Shown: piece after piece, positions 1-8,800 of the stretch | Layout: the number at the start of each line of letters is the position of its first letter | How positions within the stretch are numbered: position 1 is the stretch's first letter | Assembly (NCBI GenBank): GCA_013372965.1 | Contig: JABXIR010000209.1 | Location: 1 to 12,755 of the forward strand | DNA length: 12,755 nt | Direction of reading: 5' to 3' | Source of the DNA: Gammaproteobacteria bacterium | GTDB lineage: Bacteria; Pseudomonadota; Gammaproteobacteria; Pseudomonadales; DSM-25080 | Translations under genes and position numbers: made by a program | The notes under the pieces: generated by a model | Databases searched by the model: none | Told to the model about the DNA's origin: nothing | Seen by the model: the letters and a program-made list of their open reading frames with translations, nothing else

Positions 1-302
1 ATAAAGAATTGTGCTGTTGCAGAGTGTGGATCCATGGTGCGTGCCATAGCGATGGTGCCAGCGAGATTCTCGAGGCCGTTGTCCGCTTCGTTTTCGATCG
101 CATCTTCAGTCGCTTTCTGAGACATATCTGGAGCGAAACCCCCGCCCTGAATCATGAAGTTATCGATCACTCGGTGGAAAATAGTCTCGTTGTAAAAACC
201 ACTCTTGACGTAGTTGATAAAGTTTTCAACGGTCTTTGGTGCTTTCTCAGCATTAAGTTCGAGAGTGATGTCACCGTAGTTGGTGTGTAAAATTACATTC
301 AT
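1..302 (-). CDS. ppiB: Peptidyl-prolyl cis-trans isomerase, cyclophilin type (5' part, cut by window edge)
   Basis: Cyclophilins catalyse cis-trans isomerisation of peptide bonds before proline and help protein folding. This one has no signal peptide and starts directly with the first beta strand, so it is the cytoplasmic PpiB type. The visible 100 residues begin MNVILHTNYGDITLEL and contain the core FHRVI (residues 42-46, catalytic Arg44) and FMIQGGG (49-55, Gln52), then the GTIAMAR strand and TAQFF at the window edge. E. coli PpiB is about 164 aa, so roughly 60 residues are missing beyond position 1. The ATG at 302-300 is preceded by an AGGAA ribosome binding site (plus-strand 311-315) at 8-base spacing. 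The gene diverges from glnS. Its family is clear; the symbol rests on length and lack of an export signal. Confidence 0.93.
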   Translation of the reverse strand, partial: MNVILHTNYGDITLELNAEKAPKTVENFINYVKSGFYNETIFHRVIDNFMIQGGGFAPDMSQKATEDAIENEADNGLENLAGTIAMARTMDPHSATAQFF

Positions 303-327
303 TAACAAAATTCCTAGGTTAAACGTA

Positions 328-356
328 TACAGACGATGCGAAAAGGCGGGTATAAT
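328..356 (+). promoter_or_regulatory. Putative promoter of the glnS-cysS operon
   Basis: A perfect TATAAT sits at 351-356. Seventeen bases upstream the hexamer TACAGA (328-333) matches the -35 consensus at only three of six positions, so the promoter depends on the strong -10. Transcription would begin near 363, giving a leader of about 50 bases before the preferred glnS start. I see no hairpin, T-box or riboswitch in this leader. The ppiB promoter must lie in the same 303-390 interval on the other strand, but no minus-strand element stands out. Confidence 0.5.
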
Positions 357-415
357 ACCTTTTTTTAAACTAATTTAGAAACGCGTGATTACACGTGTAT
401 TTAGACGAGATTTTA

Positions 416-2092
416 ATGACTACTGAAACCACAAAGCCCGAGCACTTTATCCGCAAGATTCTTCGTGAAGATCTAGAAAGCTCGAAGGTAAATAAGATTG
501 TCACTCGCTTCCCACCTGAGCCGAATGGCTTTCTACACATCGGGCATGCCAAATCGATTTGCTTGAACTTCGGAATGGCACAAGAGTTTGGTGGCGAATG
601 CCATTTGCGCTTTGATGACACCAATCCCGAAAAAGAGAGCGAAGAATACGTTCAATCGATTAAGTCAGACGTGAGCTGGCTAGGGTTTCAGTGGGCCGGC
701 GAAGAGCGCTATGCATCTAATTATTTCGATCAGCTTTACAGCTGGGCAATTGAACTGATCGAGAAAGGTCTTGCTTATGTCTGTGATTTAACACCAGAAC
801 AGGCCCGTGAATACCGCGGCACGCTCAAGGAACCAGGTGTTAACAGCCCTTACCGTGACCGCTCAATCGAGGAGAATCTCGATTTATTTAAACGCATGAC
901 GGATGGCGAGTTCGATGAGGGCGCAAAGGTTTTACGCGCAAAAATCGATATGGCTAGCCCGAATATGAACATGCGTGACCCAATCATCTACCGTATTCGC
1001 AAAGTTGCTCATCACCAGACAGGCGATAAGTGGTGCATTTACCCTATGTATGACTTCACTCATGGGTTATCTGATGCGATCGAGGGGATTACTCATTCGA
1101 TCTGTACTCTCGAATTTGAAGATCACCGTCCGCTTTATGACTGGTTTATAGCAAATGTCACCGCTCCAGCGGTGCCGCGTCAGTATGAATTCGCGCGCCT
1201 TAACGTAAATTACACGGTCACTTCGAAGCGAAAACTGAAGCGACTTGTCGATGAAAACGTAGTGAGTAGCTGGGACGATCCTCGTATGCCGACGATCTCG
1301 GGTATGCGTCGACGCGGTTTTACACCAACATCCATCCGTAACTTTTGTGAGATGATTGGTGTTACGCGACAGGACTCAGTCGTCGACGTGGCGATGCTTG
1401 AATACGCCATCCGTGACGATCTCGACAAAAACGCACCGCGGGCGTTCTGTGTGCTCGATCCGCTACCGATTGAAATTACCAACTTCGACGAAGATGCAGT
1501 AGAGACCTTAACGTTAGCAGGTCACCCAAATCGTGATGATCTCGCCACGCGCAGTGTTCCTTTTACACGTCACATCATGATCGATCGTGCGGATTTTCGA
1601 GAGGAAGCCAATAAGAAGTACAAGCGTCTGGTGTTAGGTAAAGAAGTGCGTCTGCGCGGTGGATACGTCATTCGTGCCGACGAAGTCATCAAGGATGCTG
1701 ACGGTCGCATCGAGAAAATTCTCTGCACTTACGATGCTGAAACATTGGGTCAAAATCCAACCGACGGTCGAAAGGTCAAAGGCGTGATTCACTGGGTGAG
1801 TGCAACGCACGGCAAACAGGCAGAAGTGCGGTTGTACGATCGTTTGTTTAATGAAGAGGCACCTGATCGCGGTGATGTCGATTTTCTCGAAAAGCTTAAC
1901 CCAGAGTCTTTACAGGTCGTGAAAGGCGCTTATATTGAGCCATCGCTCTGCGAAGCAGCACCCGAGCAACGATTCCAGTTTGAGCGTGAAGGCTACTTTG
2001 TAGCGGATCGTTTTGACCACGCGACTGACGCTCCGGTATTTAACAAAACGATTGGACTTCGTGATTCTTGGGCGAAGATTGAGAACAGCTAG
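416..2092 (+). CDS. glnS: Glutaminyl-tRNA synthetase
   Basis: A class I aminoacyl-tRNA synthetase that charges tRNA-Gln with glutamine using ATP, in the cytoplasm. The 558-residue protein matches the family length (E. coli 554). It has FPPEPNGFLHIGHAKS with the HIGH motif at 41-44, LRFDDTNP shortly after, and the second ATP-binding loop TSKRK at 269-273, equivalent to MSKRK in E. coli. The beta-barrel anticodon-binding domain fills roughly the last 200 residues. The frame is open from a GTG at 395, but the ATG at 416 is preferred: the protein then starts MTTETTKPEHFIRKI, in register with known GlnRS, and a GAG-type ribosome binding site (407-409) lies 6 bases upstream. The stop at 2090-2092 overlaps the cysS ribosome binding site, so the two synthetases are co-transcribed and probably translationally coupled. 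Confidence 0.97.
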   Translation: MTTETTKPEHFIRKILREDLESSKVNKIVTRFPPEPNGFLHIGHAKSICLNFGMAQEFGGECHLRFDDTNPEKESEEYVQSIKSDVSWLGFQWAGEERYASNYFDQLYSWAIELIEKGLAYVCDLTPEQAREYRGTLKEPGVNSPYRDRSIEENLDLFKRMTDGEFDEGAKVLRAKIDMASPNMNMRDPIIYRIRKVAHHQTGDKWCIYPMYDFTHGLSDAIEGITHSICTLEFEDHRPLYDWFIANVTAPAVPRQYEFARLNVNYTVTSKRKLKRLVDENVVSSWDDPRMPTISGMRRRGFTPTSIRNFCEMIGVTRQDSVVDVAMLEYAIRDDLDKNAPRAFCVLDPLPIEITNFDEDAVETLTLAGHPNRDDLATRSVPFTRHIMIDRADFREEANKKYKRLVLGKEVRLRGGYVIRADEVIKDADGRIEKILCTYDAETLGQNPTDGRKVKGVIHWVSATHGKQAEVRLYDRLFNEEAPDRGDVDFLEKLNPESLQVVKGAYIEPSLCEAAPEQRFQFEREGYFVADRFDHATDAPVFNKTIGLRDSWAKIENS

Positions 2093-2100
2093 GGGCTTTG

Positions 2101-3471
2101 ATGAAACTTACGGTTTACAACACAAAAACACGTCAGAAAGAAGCATTTGAGCCGATCGACGCAGAGAACGTCCGTATGTACGTCTGTGGGCCAACTGTTT
2201 ACAACCGCGTGCACATCGGTAACGCACGCCCAGTGGTTGTATTCGACTTGTTGTATCGGGTGCTTAATGTGCTTTATCCGAAAGTCACCTATGCCAGAAA
2301 CATTACGGATATCGACGATAAGATTATGAACACGTCGAGAGAGACGGGTGAGTCAATTGAGTCGATTACAACGCGTTACGCAGACGCCTACGCCGATGAC
2401 ATGGCTCAGTTAAATGCTAAAACACCCGATATCATTCCGTTTGCGACGCAGCACCTTCCCGAAATGATTGATTTAGTCGAGCGACTGATCGCTCGTGGTC
2501 ACGCCTATGAATCCGAGCAGCACGTGCTATTCGATGTTCGCTCGATGGCGAATTACGGCGAATTATCCAATCGATCGCTGGATGATATGCTTGCTGGTGC
2601 TCGCGTTGAAGTGGCCGATTACAAGCGAGACGCGGGAGATTTCGTACTTTGGAAGCCTTCTGCAGATGACGAGCCGGGTTGGGATAGTCCCTGGGGTCGA
2701 GGTCGACCCGGTTGGCACCTAGAGTGCTCAGCGATGATTGAAAAGCACCTTGGTAAGCACATCGATATTCATGGCGGTGGTCGAGACCTTATCTTTCCGC
2801 ACCATGAAAACGAGCTGGCGCAATCTTGCTGCGGATCCGATGATACACCATTCGTTAATTACTGGATGCACAACGGTTACGTCAATATCGATGGCGAAAA
2901 AATGTCTAAGAGCTTGGGCAATTTCCGAATGGTGAACGAGCTCCTCACTGAATGGCACGGTGAGGTATTGCGATACGCTTTGCTGAGTGCTCAGTATCGC
3001 TCTGAGGTGAACTTTAGTTTCGACGTACTCAGCTCAGCGAAGCAATCGCTCGATTCGTTTTATCGCGCGCTTGAGCAACTTCAAGATGTCGTGACCGAAC
3101 CTATGCCGCTCGAGCAAGCCTCCGTGTTTGCTGCACTTCTCGATGATTTAAATACGCCAAACGCGCTGGCTGCATTGCATCAATTGGTTAAGAACCTAGC
3201 GAAGGCCGATGAGGCCGATCGCAAGAGGATCAAGTCTGACTTGATTGCCAGTGGTGAGCTTCTAGGGCTCTTCGAGGAGACCCCGTCGGATTGGTTCAAA
3301 GGTAACACCGATGACGATCAAACGGCCAAAATCGATGCATTAATTGCCGAACGCGCGCAGGCAAAAGCAGACAAAAATTGGGCTCGCGCCGATGAAATTC
3401 GCGATGAGCTAGCTTCTCTCGATATCATCATTGAAGATTCCGCGTCTGGCACGACTTGGCGCAAAGCTTAA
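2101..3471 (+). CDS. cysS: Cysteinyl-tRNA synthetase
   Basis: A class I, zinc-dependent synthetase that charges tRNA-Cys. The 456-residue protein is full length (E. coli 461). It shows MYVCGPTVYN with zinc ligand Cys29, HIGN at 38-41 (the usual CysRS form of HIGH), GRPGWHLECSAM with Cys209, FPHHENE with His234 and Glu238 completing the zinc site, and KMSKS at 267-271. The C-terminal helical domain is present. The ATG at 2101 is chosen over the in-frame TTG at 2098 because AGGGG at 2091-2095 is correctly spaced from it and the family begins M-K/L-x-x-x-Y/F-N-T. Only 8 bases separate it from glnS, so they form one operon. A hairpin follows 9 bases after the stop. Confidence 0.97.
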   Translation: MKLTVYNTKTRQKEAFEPIDAENVRMYVCGPTVYNRVHIGNARPVVVFDLLYRVLNVLYPKVTYARNITDIDDKIMNTSRETGESIESITTRYADAYADDMAQLNAKTPDIIPFATQHLPEMIDLVERLIARGHAYESEQHVLFDVRSMANYGELSNRSLDDMLAGARVEVADYKRDAGDFVLWKPSADDEPGWDSPWGRGRPGWHLECSAMIEKHLGKHIDIHGGGRDLIFPHHENELAQSCCGSDDTPFVNYWMHNGYVNIDGEKMSKSLGNFRMVNELLTEWHGEVLRYALLSAQYRSEVNFSFDVLSSAKQSLDSFYRALEQLQDVVTEPMPLEQASVFAALLDDLNTPNALAALHQLVKNLAKADEADRKRIKSDLIASGELLGLFEETPSDWFKGNTDDDQTAKIDALIAERAQAKADKNWARADEIRDELASLDIIIEDSASGTTWRKA

Positions 3472-3480
3472 AGGCGATAC

Positions 3481-3515
3481 TAAGGGGCTTAGCGGTAGTT
3501 GTTCTGAGCCCCTTA
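3481..3515 (+). terminator. Stem-loop after cysS, possible weak terminator
   Basis: TAAGGGGCTTAG (3481-3492) pairs with CTGAGCCCCTTA (3504-3515): 12 base pairs including one G-U, with an 11-base loop. The stem is strong, but the following bases (ATTGAGTAAGTT) are not a U tract, and the minus strand has none either. It may be an inefficient intrinsic terminator, a processing site or an mRNA-stabilising 3' hairpin. Partial read-through could feed the downstream mks operon. Confidence 0.5.
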
Positions 3516-3526
3516 ATTGAGTAAGT

Positions 3527-3532
3527 TATAAC
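3527..3532 (+). promoter_or_regulatory. Possible -10 element for the mks operon
   Basis: TATAAC in the AT-rich stretch just after the cysS hairpin matches the -10 consensus at five of six positions and lies 21 bases before the mksF start codon. No acceptable -35 hexamer is found 16-18 bases upstream, because that interval is the right arm of the hairpin. The element is therefore weak, and read-through from cysS is an alternative source of mks transcripts. Confidence 0.25.
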
Positions 3533-3553
3533 AATAATAACATTGGAAGTGGT

Positions 3554-4972
3554 ATGTTTTTTGAGGGGGCTCGCGGGCAATTTTTTCGTCCGCTTAATAG
3601 CAAGTATCGTGAGATTGTAGCGCTTTGCATAGCACAGCTTTACCGTCGACAATTCACCTCGCTTGCCGATTACGGACAGAGCCTATCACGCCAGCAAGTT
3701 ACCGATATCTTTACTGATAGTGTCGTCCGCTCCGGACATAATTATGCAGATGACGATGAGCTTATCGCGTCGGATCCCCGAAAACTTGCCGCTTGGATTT
3801 TTCAGCAATTACGAGAAACCGGTTGGATTGAAGAACGTGCAGATGCGGTATCGATGACGTCGAGTTTTGGTCTGAGTGGCGTCGGACGTAATTTCGCGCA
3901 TGCCTTCTGTACCGACAACACCCAGCAAGTGAGAACGCATCATCGCAATACTCGAAATACCCGTAATGCACTGAAGGGATTTGCCTCAACCGGTGATATT
4001 CACGACTTACTCGACGCGGTAGAGCACTCGGAACGCATTGTAGCCGATTTCTCCGATGTCATTGTCGAGCTCGAAGAGCGACGAAATCAGCTGATCCACG
4101 AAGTTCAGCAACACGACGACATTGATCAAGCGGCTGAGTATTTCTTCGAGTTTATGGAAAAGCGTTTCGAGCCGGATTTGGCGGTACGCTTGTCGGCCGA
4201 CAGTGTTGAGCGCTATCGAGACGAAATATTGTCGTTGATTCGAGATATTCGCAAGTCGCCTAAAAGTCGACGTCTCGATATCGAGAGGCGTCTTCGAGCA
4301 CTCAAGTTGGCTGGATTTAGTGACACCGACATCTGGTACGAGCAGTTGCTAAGAATGATTGAGTCACGATTGCGTAATGCGTGCGAAATCATGCTGCCAT
4401 CCCTTCGTGATGCCTTAGCGAGTTTCACGCAGCGCGCAGATGCAATTATCCGACAACTGTCACAGCTAAGTACTAAAACTGGCGCGTCCGTGTCTGATGC
4501 GTTGGGAAGAATTCGTGGATTGTCGTTGCTCGAAAAAGAGCAGCTATTGGCATCCGTTTCAAAGCAATTCAGTAATTATCAGATCGCATTAGTTGATCCA
4601 GCCCAAATTCGACCGATTCGTCGTCGCCGCACTGAAAAACTGCAACAGGTCAATGCGAGTGATGTCAGGCTCAGTGAGCAAGATCAGCAACGCTTGTATG
4701 TTCGATCTGTTCTAGAGAATGCGTTCTCGGTCAGTGATCGAGATTTACGTGAGGCATTTGAGCGCTTGGTCGCGGCAAATGCGAGTTCAGCAAATTTTGC
4801 CATTGAAGACGTGCAGGACTTCATCATGACGACACAGATTGTATCGATGGGTGCCAACGTTGGTAACCACGTGACGCAATTTTGTGTCGAGGCAACCGGC
4901 GAAACCACCTCTGATGTATTTTTTAATCATCGAGATGTATTCGCCGTCCATAAAGCGGAGCAGAAATCATGA
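3554..4972 (+). CDS. mksF: Condensin kleisin-like subunit, MksF (JetA-like)
   Basis: First gene of a three-gene condensin cassette. By position, size (472 aa) and architecture it is the MksF/JetA-type kleisin, which bridges the two SMC heads and recruits MksE. Visible parts are: an N-terminal segment with GQFFRPLNSKYREIV (about residues 8-22), followed by a predicted winged-helix region to about residue 105; a long helical middle rich in charged residues and heptad-like stretches (about 120-345); a basic patch RRRR at 356-359; and a C-terminal winged-helix-like domain (about 370-472) expected to bind an SMC head. There is no signal peptide or membrane segment. GGAAG (3545-3549) precedes the ATG by 4 bases, a short but usable spacing. 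The stop overlaps the mksE start by four bases (ATGA), implying translational coupling. The assignment rests mainly on the very clear MksB gene and on gene order; the protein itself is poorly conserved. Confidence 0.8.
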   Translation: MFFEGARGQFFRPLNSKYREIVALCIAQLYRRQFTSLADYGQSLSRQQVTDIFTDSVVRSGHNYADDDELIASDPRKLAAWIFQQLRETGWIEERADAVSMTSSFGLSGVGRNFAHAFCTDNTQQVRTHHRNTRNTRNALKGFASTGDIHDLLDAVEHSERIVADFSDVIVELEERRNQLIHEVQQHDDIDQAAEYFFEFMEKRFEPDLAVRLSADSVERYRDEILSLIRDIRKSPKSRRLDIERRLRALKLAGFSDTDIWYEQLLRMIESRLRNACEIMLPSLRDALASFTQRADAIIRQLSQLSTKTGASVSDALGRIRGLSLLEKEQLLASVSKQFSNYQIALVDPAQIRPIRRRRTEKLQQVNASDVRLSEQDQQRLYVRSVLENAFSVSDRDLREAFERLVAANASSANFAIEDVQDFIMTTQIVSMGANVGNHVTQFCVEATGETTSDVFFNHRDVFAVHKAEQKS

Positions 4973-5793
4973 GTCAATTTGACGATTGGGTAACGGATTT
5001 CCCAGTAGCCGAAACTCAATTTAAGCAGGTGCTTCAGCGCCTACTTAACTACGGAGTGGTCTATCGAGACGAATCAATTGTCGAGGCCGAGATCTACGAC
5101 TTATTTGTTCGCTGTGAAGAACAGGTCATTGAGTACCTTTCACTGCTTGATGTAAACGTAGTGCACGACCGTTCAACACGCTTTGTGCGTTTGTTACCAC
5201 CTGGTGGTAAAGCGCCGGGCGTTGAAGTTATTGGGGAAGGGCAGCGTTCAACATTAAAAGATTCTCTTTCGAACGATGAGGTGTCTGCACTTCTCGTATT
5301 GAGACTGCAGTATGAAACGGGTTTGCGCGCTGGAGACGTTAACGAACGCGGCGACGTCACTCAGACCTTAGAGGGCTTTTCATTGGCTCTAAGAAGTGCT
5401 CTAGATATGACGCTTCCAAGCGGAGTCGCCGAGCGAAAAAACCTCTTCCGTCGCTTACGGCGCATGCGAGTGATCAGTGTTAATCTGGACGAGCTCGACT
5501 CGATGAATTGCTGGTTTGTTATTCGTCCGACGATTACCGCGTTTGTAACCGACGCTGTGTTACGCGAAATTATGGGCGAAGCGGACTGTGATGATGTCGC
5601 GGTCGCAGCATCTGCTGATGAGCCAATAGCGGTTGAGACAGACTCCCTGAGTGACAGCGTCATCAGCGATGACGGGACTCGAACAGTCAAGGTAGCCGAC
5701 AATGACGGTTCGCAGAGTGTAACGGAAGACGAAGACGATCATTTGCATGAGCCAGTATTGGTCTCTGAACACCAATCGTCGATATTTGACTGA
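4969..5793 (+). CDS. mksE: Condensin small subunit, MksE (JetB-like, DUF4194-type)
   Basis: The 274-residue product sits between the kleisin and SMC genes, the usual MksE/JetB place. MksE proteins dimerise, bind the kleisin middle region and contact DNA through winged helices. Residues 1-200 look like a compact double winged-helix protein: a helical start (FKQVLQRLLNYGVVYRDE), DLFVRCEEQVIEYLSLLDV, a strand pair near 62-75, then NDEVSALLVLRLQYE (102-116), a basic stretch FRRLRRMRVI (160-169) and the FVIRPTI strand (183-189). Residues 204-274 form a low-complexity tail with about 21 acidic residues against two basic ones (Arg238, Lys241), probably disordered and not expected in the core fold. 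The gene starts within mksF (4-base overlap) and ends 9 bases before mksB, its stop forming part of the mksB ribosome binding site. Confidence 0.8.
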   Translation: MSQFDDWVTDFPVAETQFKQVLQRLLNYGVVYRDESIVEAEIYDLFVRCEEQVIEYLSLLDVNVVHDRSTRFVRLLPPGGKAPGVEVIGEGQRSTLKDSLSNDEVSALLVLRLQYETGLRAGDVNERGDVTQTLEGFSLALRSALDMTLPSGVAERKNLFRRLRRMRVISVNLDELDSMNCWFVIRPTITAFVTDAVLREIMGEADCDDVAVAASADEPIAVETDSLSDSVISDDGTRTVKVADNDGSQSVTEDEDDHLHEPVLVSEHQSSIFD

Positions 5794-5802
5794 GGCGCGC
5801 GC

Positions 5803-8800
5803 ATGTATTTAAAGCAATTTATTTTTGTTAACTGGGGTAACTTACCGAATCATTGTTTCGATTTCGGCCCCATTAACTTATTTTCGGGCGGAAATGGCTC
5901 GGGAAAGACCACCGCTGCCGATGCAATTCAGACGTTGATGACAGCGGCACACGACAACATTTTCAGCTATAACCCGGGCCAGGATGAGTCGACACAGCGT
6001 ACCCGTGGTAAAAACGTTCGAACCTTGGCAAGTTATATTTTAGGGTGCGACGACGGAAGCTATTCACGCCCTCACCGTACCGACGGCTTTTTGGTCGCTA
6101 ACTTTCATCCTTCCGACGGTGAACAAGGTCAGCCATTCTCAGCCGTACTCCACGCCAGAGCGCACCTTGAAACATCTGATGACTTGCGTGTTGCGCGTCT
6201 TGATTCTCTCAATTTTTACATTATACGAGAGCACGCTCTCACGTTAGAGGATTTCGTCGAAGGCGATGTAGTCACCGATGGTGCTAAATTATACAAACGG
6301 CTCTGCCATCGTTATCCCGCGCACCTAATTGAGCGCTATGATCGAAAGAAGTCGTATTTATCACGGCTGTTCGGCGCTTTGCGTGGGCGCGATGATTCGG
6401 TTCAAGAGCGTGAAGCACTGCACGCCGCGAAAACGTTCTCACGATTTATGGCTTACAAGCCGGTGCGATCGATTAACGAGTTTGTCGCACAAGAGGTGCT
6501 CGAAAAACGCGATCTTGGCGAAGCGATTCGCAATGTATCCAGTCTAATGAAAACCATTCACGGTATGGAGGCGTCGGCCAGACGCGTTCGATCCGCGATT
6601 GAGCTGCTCGAAGGGGCGGGCACCGCCAGTAAACAATTCATCGCCACTTGGCTCGATTCGAACCGACTCACCTTTGCTGCGGCACAGGCGCGTCACTTAA
6701 AGAACCAGTCCGATTATGTCGCGGCGAAGCGGGAGCAGCAAACGGTCAATCAGTCGATTCAAGAGGCGACTCGCCGTCAAGCCGAACTCGAAGTAAAACT
6801 CTCACAGCTACACCGTGAGTTGGTGCAACTCGAGGCGCAACGTCATGCGAGCGGTGATTCTTCGGGGCAGTTAAATGCTCAACTCGAAGAAGCGAAGACT
6901 CAGCTGCGTATCACGCTCGAGAATACTAAAGCAAGTGTGAGCCGTTTTAATGGTCTTGTCTCGTTGTCCAGTGACCTATTCCAAGTCTTAGGTCAGCTCA
7001 GCGATTTTGAAGCAATCGACTCATTCCGTGAGGCAATTGCTGACTTTAAAGGACTTTCGCCTCTAGACAGTTGCGCGTTAGTTGGCAGTGACTGGATTGA
7101 TGAGACCCAGCTAGCCGGTCTGTTAAAGCAAGTAGAAGTGGTTCAGCCGTATATTGACCGATTAGCGCAGGTGACTGACGCAAACGGGCTTGGTGGCCAG
7201 CTGGTCGATTCAGTGTTAGCTATGCGACACGAACTGACATCCCAGTTGACGAAATTAAAAACGGATATTAAATCGTTGCAAGTCGATGTAGATCGGCTTG
7301 AACGCGCCAGAGCGAGTTATCCAAATCACGTCGCCCACGCCGTAAGAATGATTAATCAAGCGCTTCCGGGTGCTGACGCGCGTGTCCTGTGTGATTACGT
7401 CCAGGTGACTGACAGTCGCTGGCAGTCGGCTATTGAAGGCTACATGGGCGGTGCTCGCTTTAATATTATTGTCGATCCAGCCTATGAAGCGGATGCGGCG
7501 AGTTTTATTCGTGAGTCCAAAGATATCGGTCGAGGTGTCCGTGTTATTCAGGGAGATCGTGCAAAGCAGGACTTAGCAAAAGTCAGTCGAATACCGAGTG
7601 ACAGCATTGTTCACTTAATGACGTTCGAACATGCAAGTGCGGAAGCCTTTGTAAAAGCGTCGTTTTCCAGCGTAGTGCAAGTTGACACTTCACGCGAACT
7701 TGCAGCGACCCGCCGAGGCGTCATGGCGAATGGATTGGCTGCGGCTGGCTACGCAATGTTCAATTGTGCGCTTAGTGATGGCGAATTGGTGTTCGGACAA
7801 GGCGCGAGAGAACGATCAAAATTGGCGAAAAGAGAGCGTCTTACGTCTCTGTTGAGCGAGGTTGGCTCGACACAGGCTTCGCTTGAGGCCATTGAAGCAA
7901 TCATAGCCGCGGTTAAGCGTGTCGATAACATTAGCCTTAGCGCCGACGTATCGCGATTTAGTGAAGTCGTTCACGATGTCTCTCGTCTTCAAAAAGCGGC
8001 CGATCTCTCGAAGGCGGGCGATCATGGCGAGCTCGACGAGGAGGTGAGTCGTTTATTCGAGCACGAGGCCGATACTCGCAAGCGTCTAGCCGAGATACAA
8101 ACTCAGCTCGGCGCAAGACAACACGAGTTAAAACATCTCGATAAGCGTGTTCAGGTGTTGGCCGGTGCTCAAGCTGAGTTAGAAGATGCCGTCGATAAGG
8201 CGGAAGAGAACCTTCGCGCACTCGCGGCAAAATGGTCGGATTATGATTTGGACGCCGCGATTGACGATTGCGAGGCGATGGCGCGGGAAACGGATGCAGA
8301 GAAACTCATCGGGGAAGCTGAAGTACTGCGTGACACACTCAGCGAGTCGCTGATGATCATTGAACGAAATGTGATGAGCTATAACCAAGAGTTCAGCGAG
8401 TTCGGGCACATTGAGTTCACCCCGAGTAACCGATCGTTTTCTGCAGCATTGTACGATGAGATTGTAAGGTTGCACGATGCCGCCGATGAGCGTTTCAATC
8501 GTCTTAAAAATAACGTGCTAGCGGTTAAGTACGAACAAATTTCGCAATACAAGGCGAGTTTCGACAATATCTTTGTGACGCATTTGTGTCACTCGGTTTA
8601 TCAGGCGGTTAACGAGGGTAAACGTGCCCTTGAGGAGCTCAACGAAGAGCTTCAGCACCATGTCTTTGGAGCCGATCGAGAGCGTTACAGCTTTGCGTGG
8701 GATTGGGAGCCTGAATTTAAAGATTACTGGGACTTCTTTGAGGCGGTCACTCGGATGCCATCGGTCGATGGCGAGGCGACATCACTGTTCGGTGGCTACC

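Noticed and set aside
395..415. Upstream GTG start for glnS, adding seven residues.
   Set aside because: The extra residues have no family counterpart, and the ATG at 416 has the better ribosome binding site and alignment.
1220..1234. GlnRS second ATP loop reads TSKRK instead of the E. coli MSKRK.
   Set aside because: I recall Pseudomonas-type GlnRS carrying the same Thr, so this looks like lineage variation rather than a defect.
2209..2220. CysRS HIGH motif reads HIGN.
   Set aside because: HIGN is a known, active variant in many CysRS enzymes, and the zinc ligands and KMSKS are intact.
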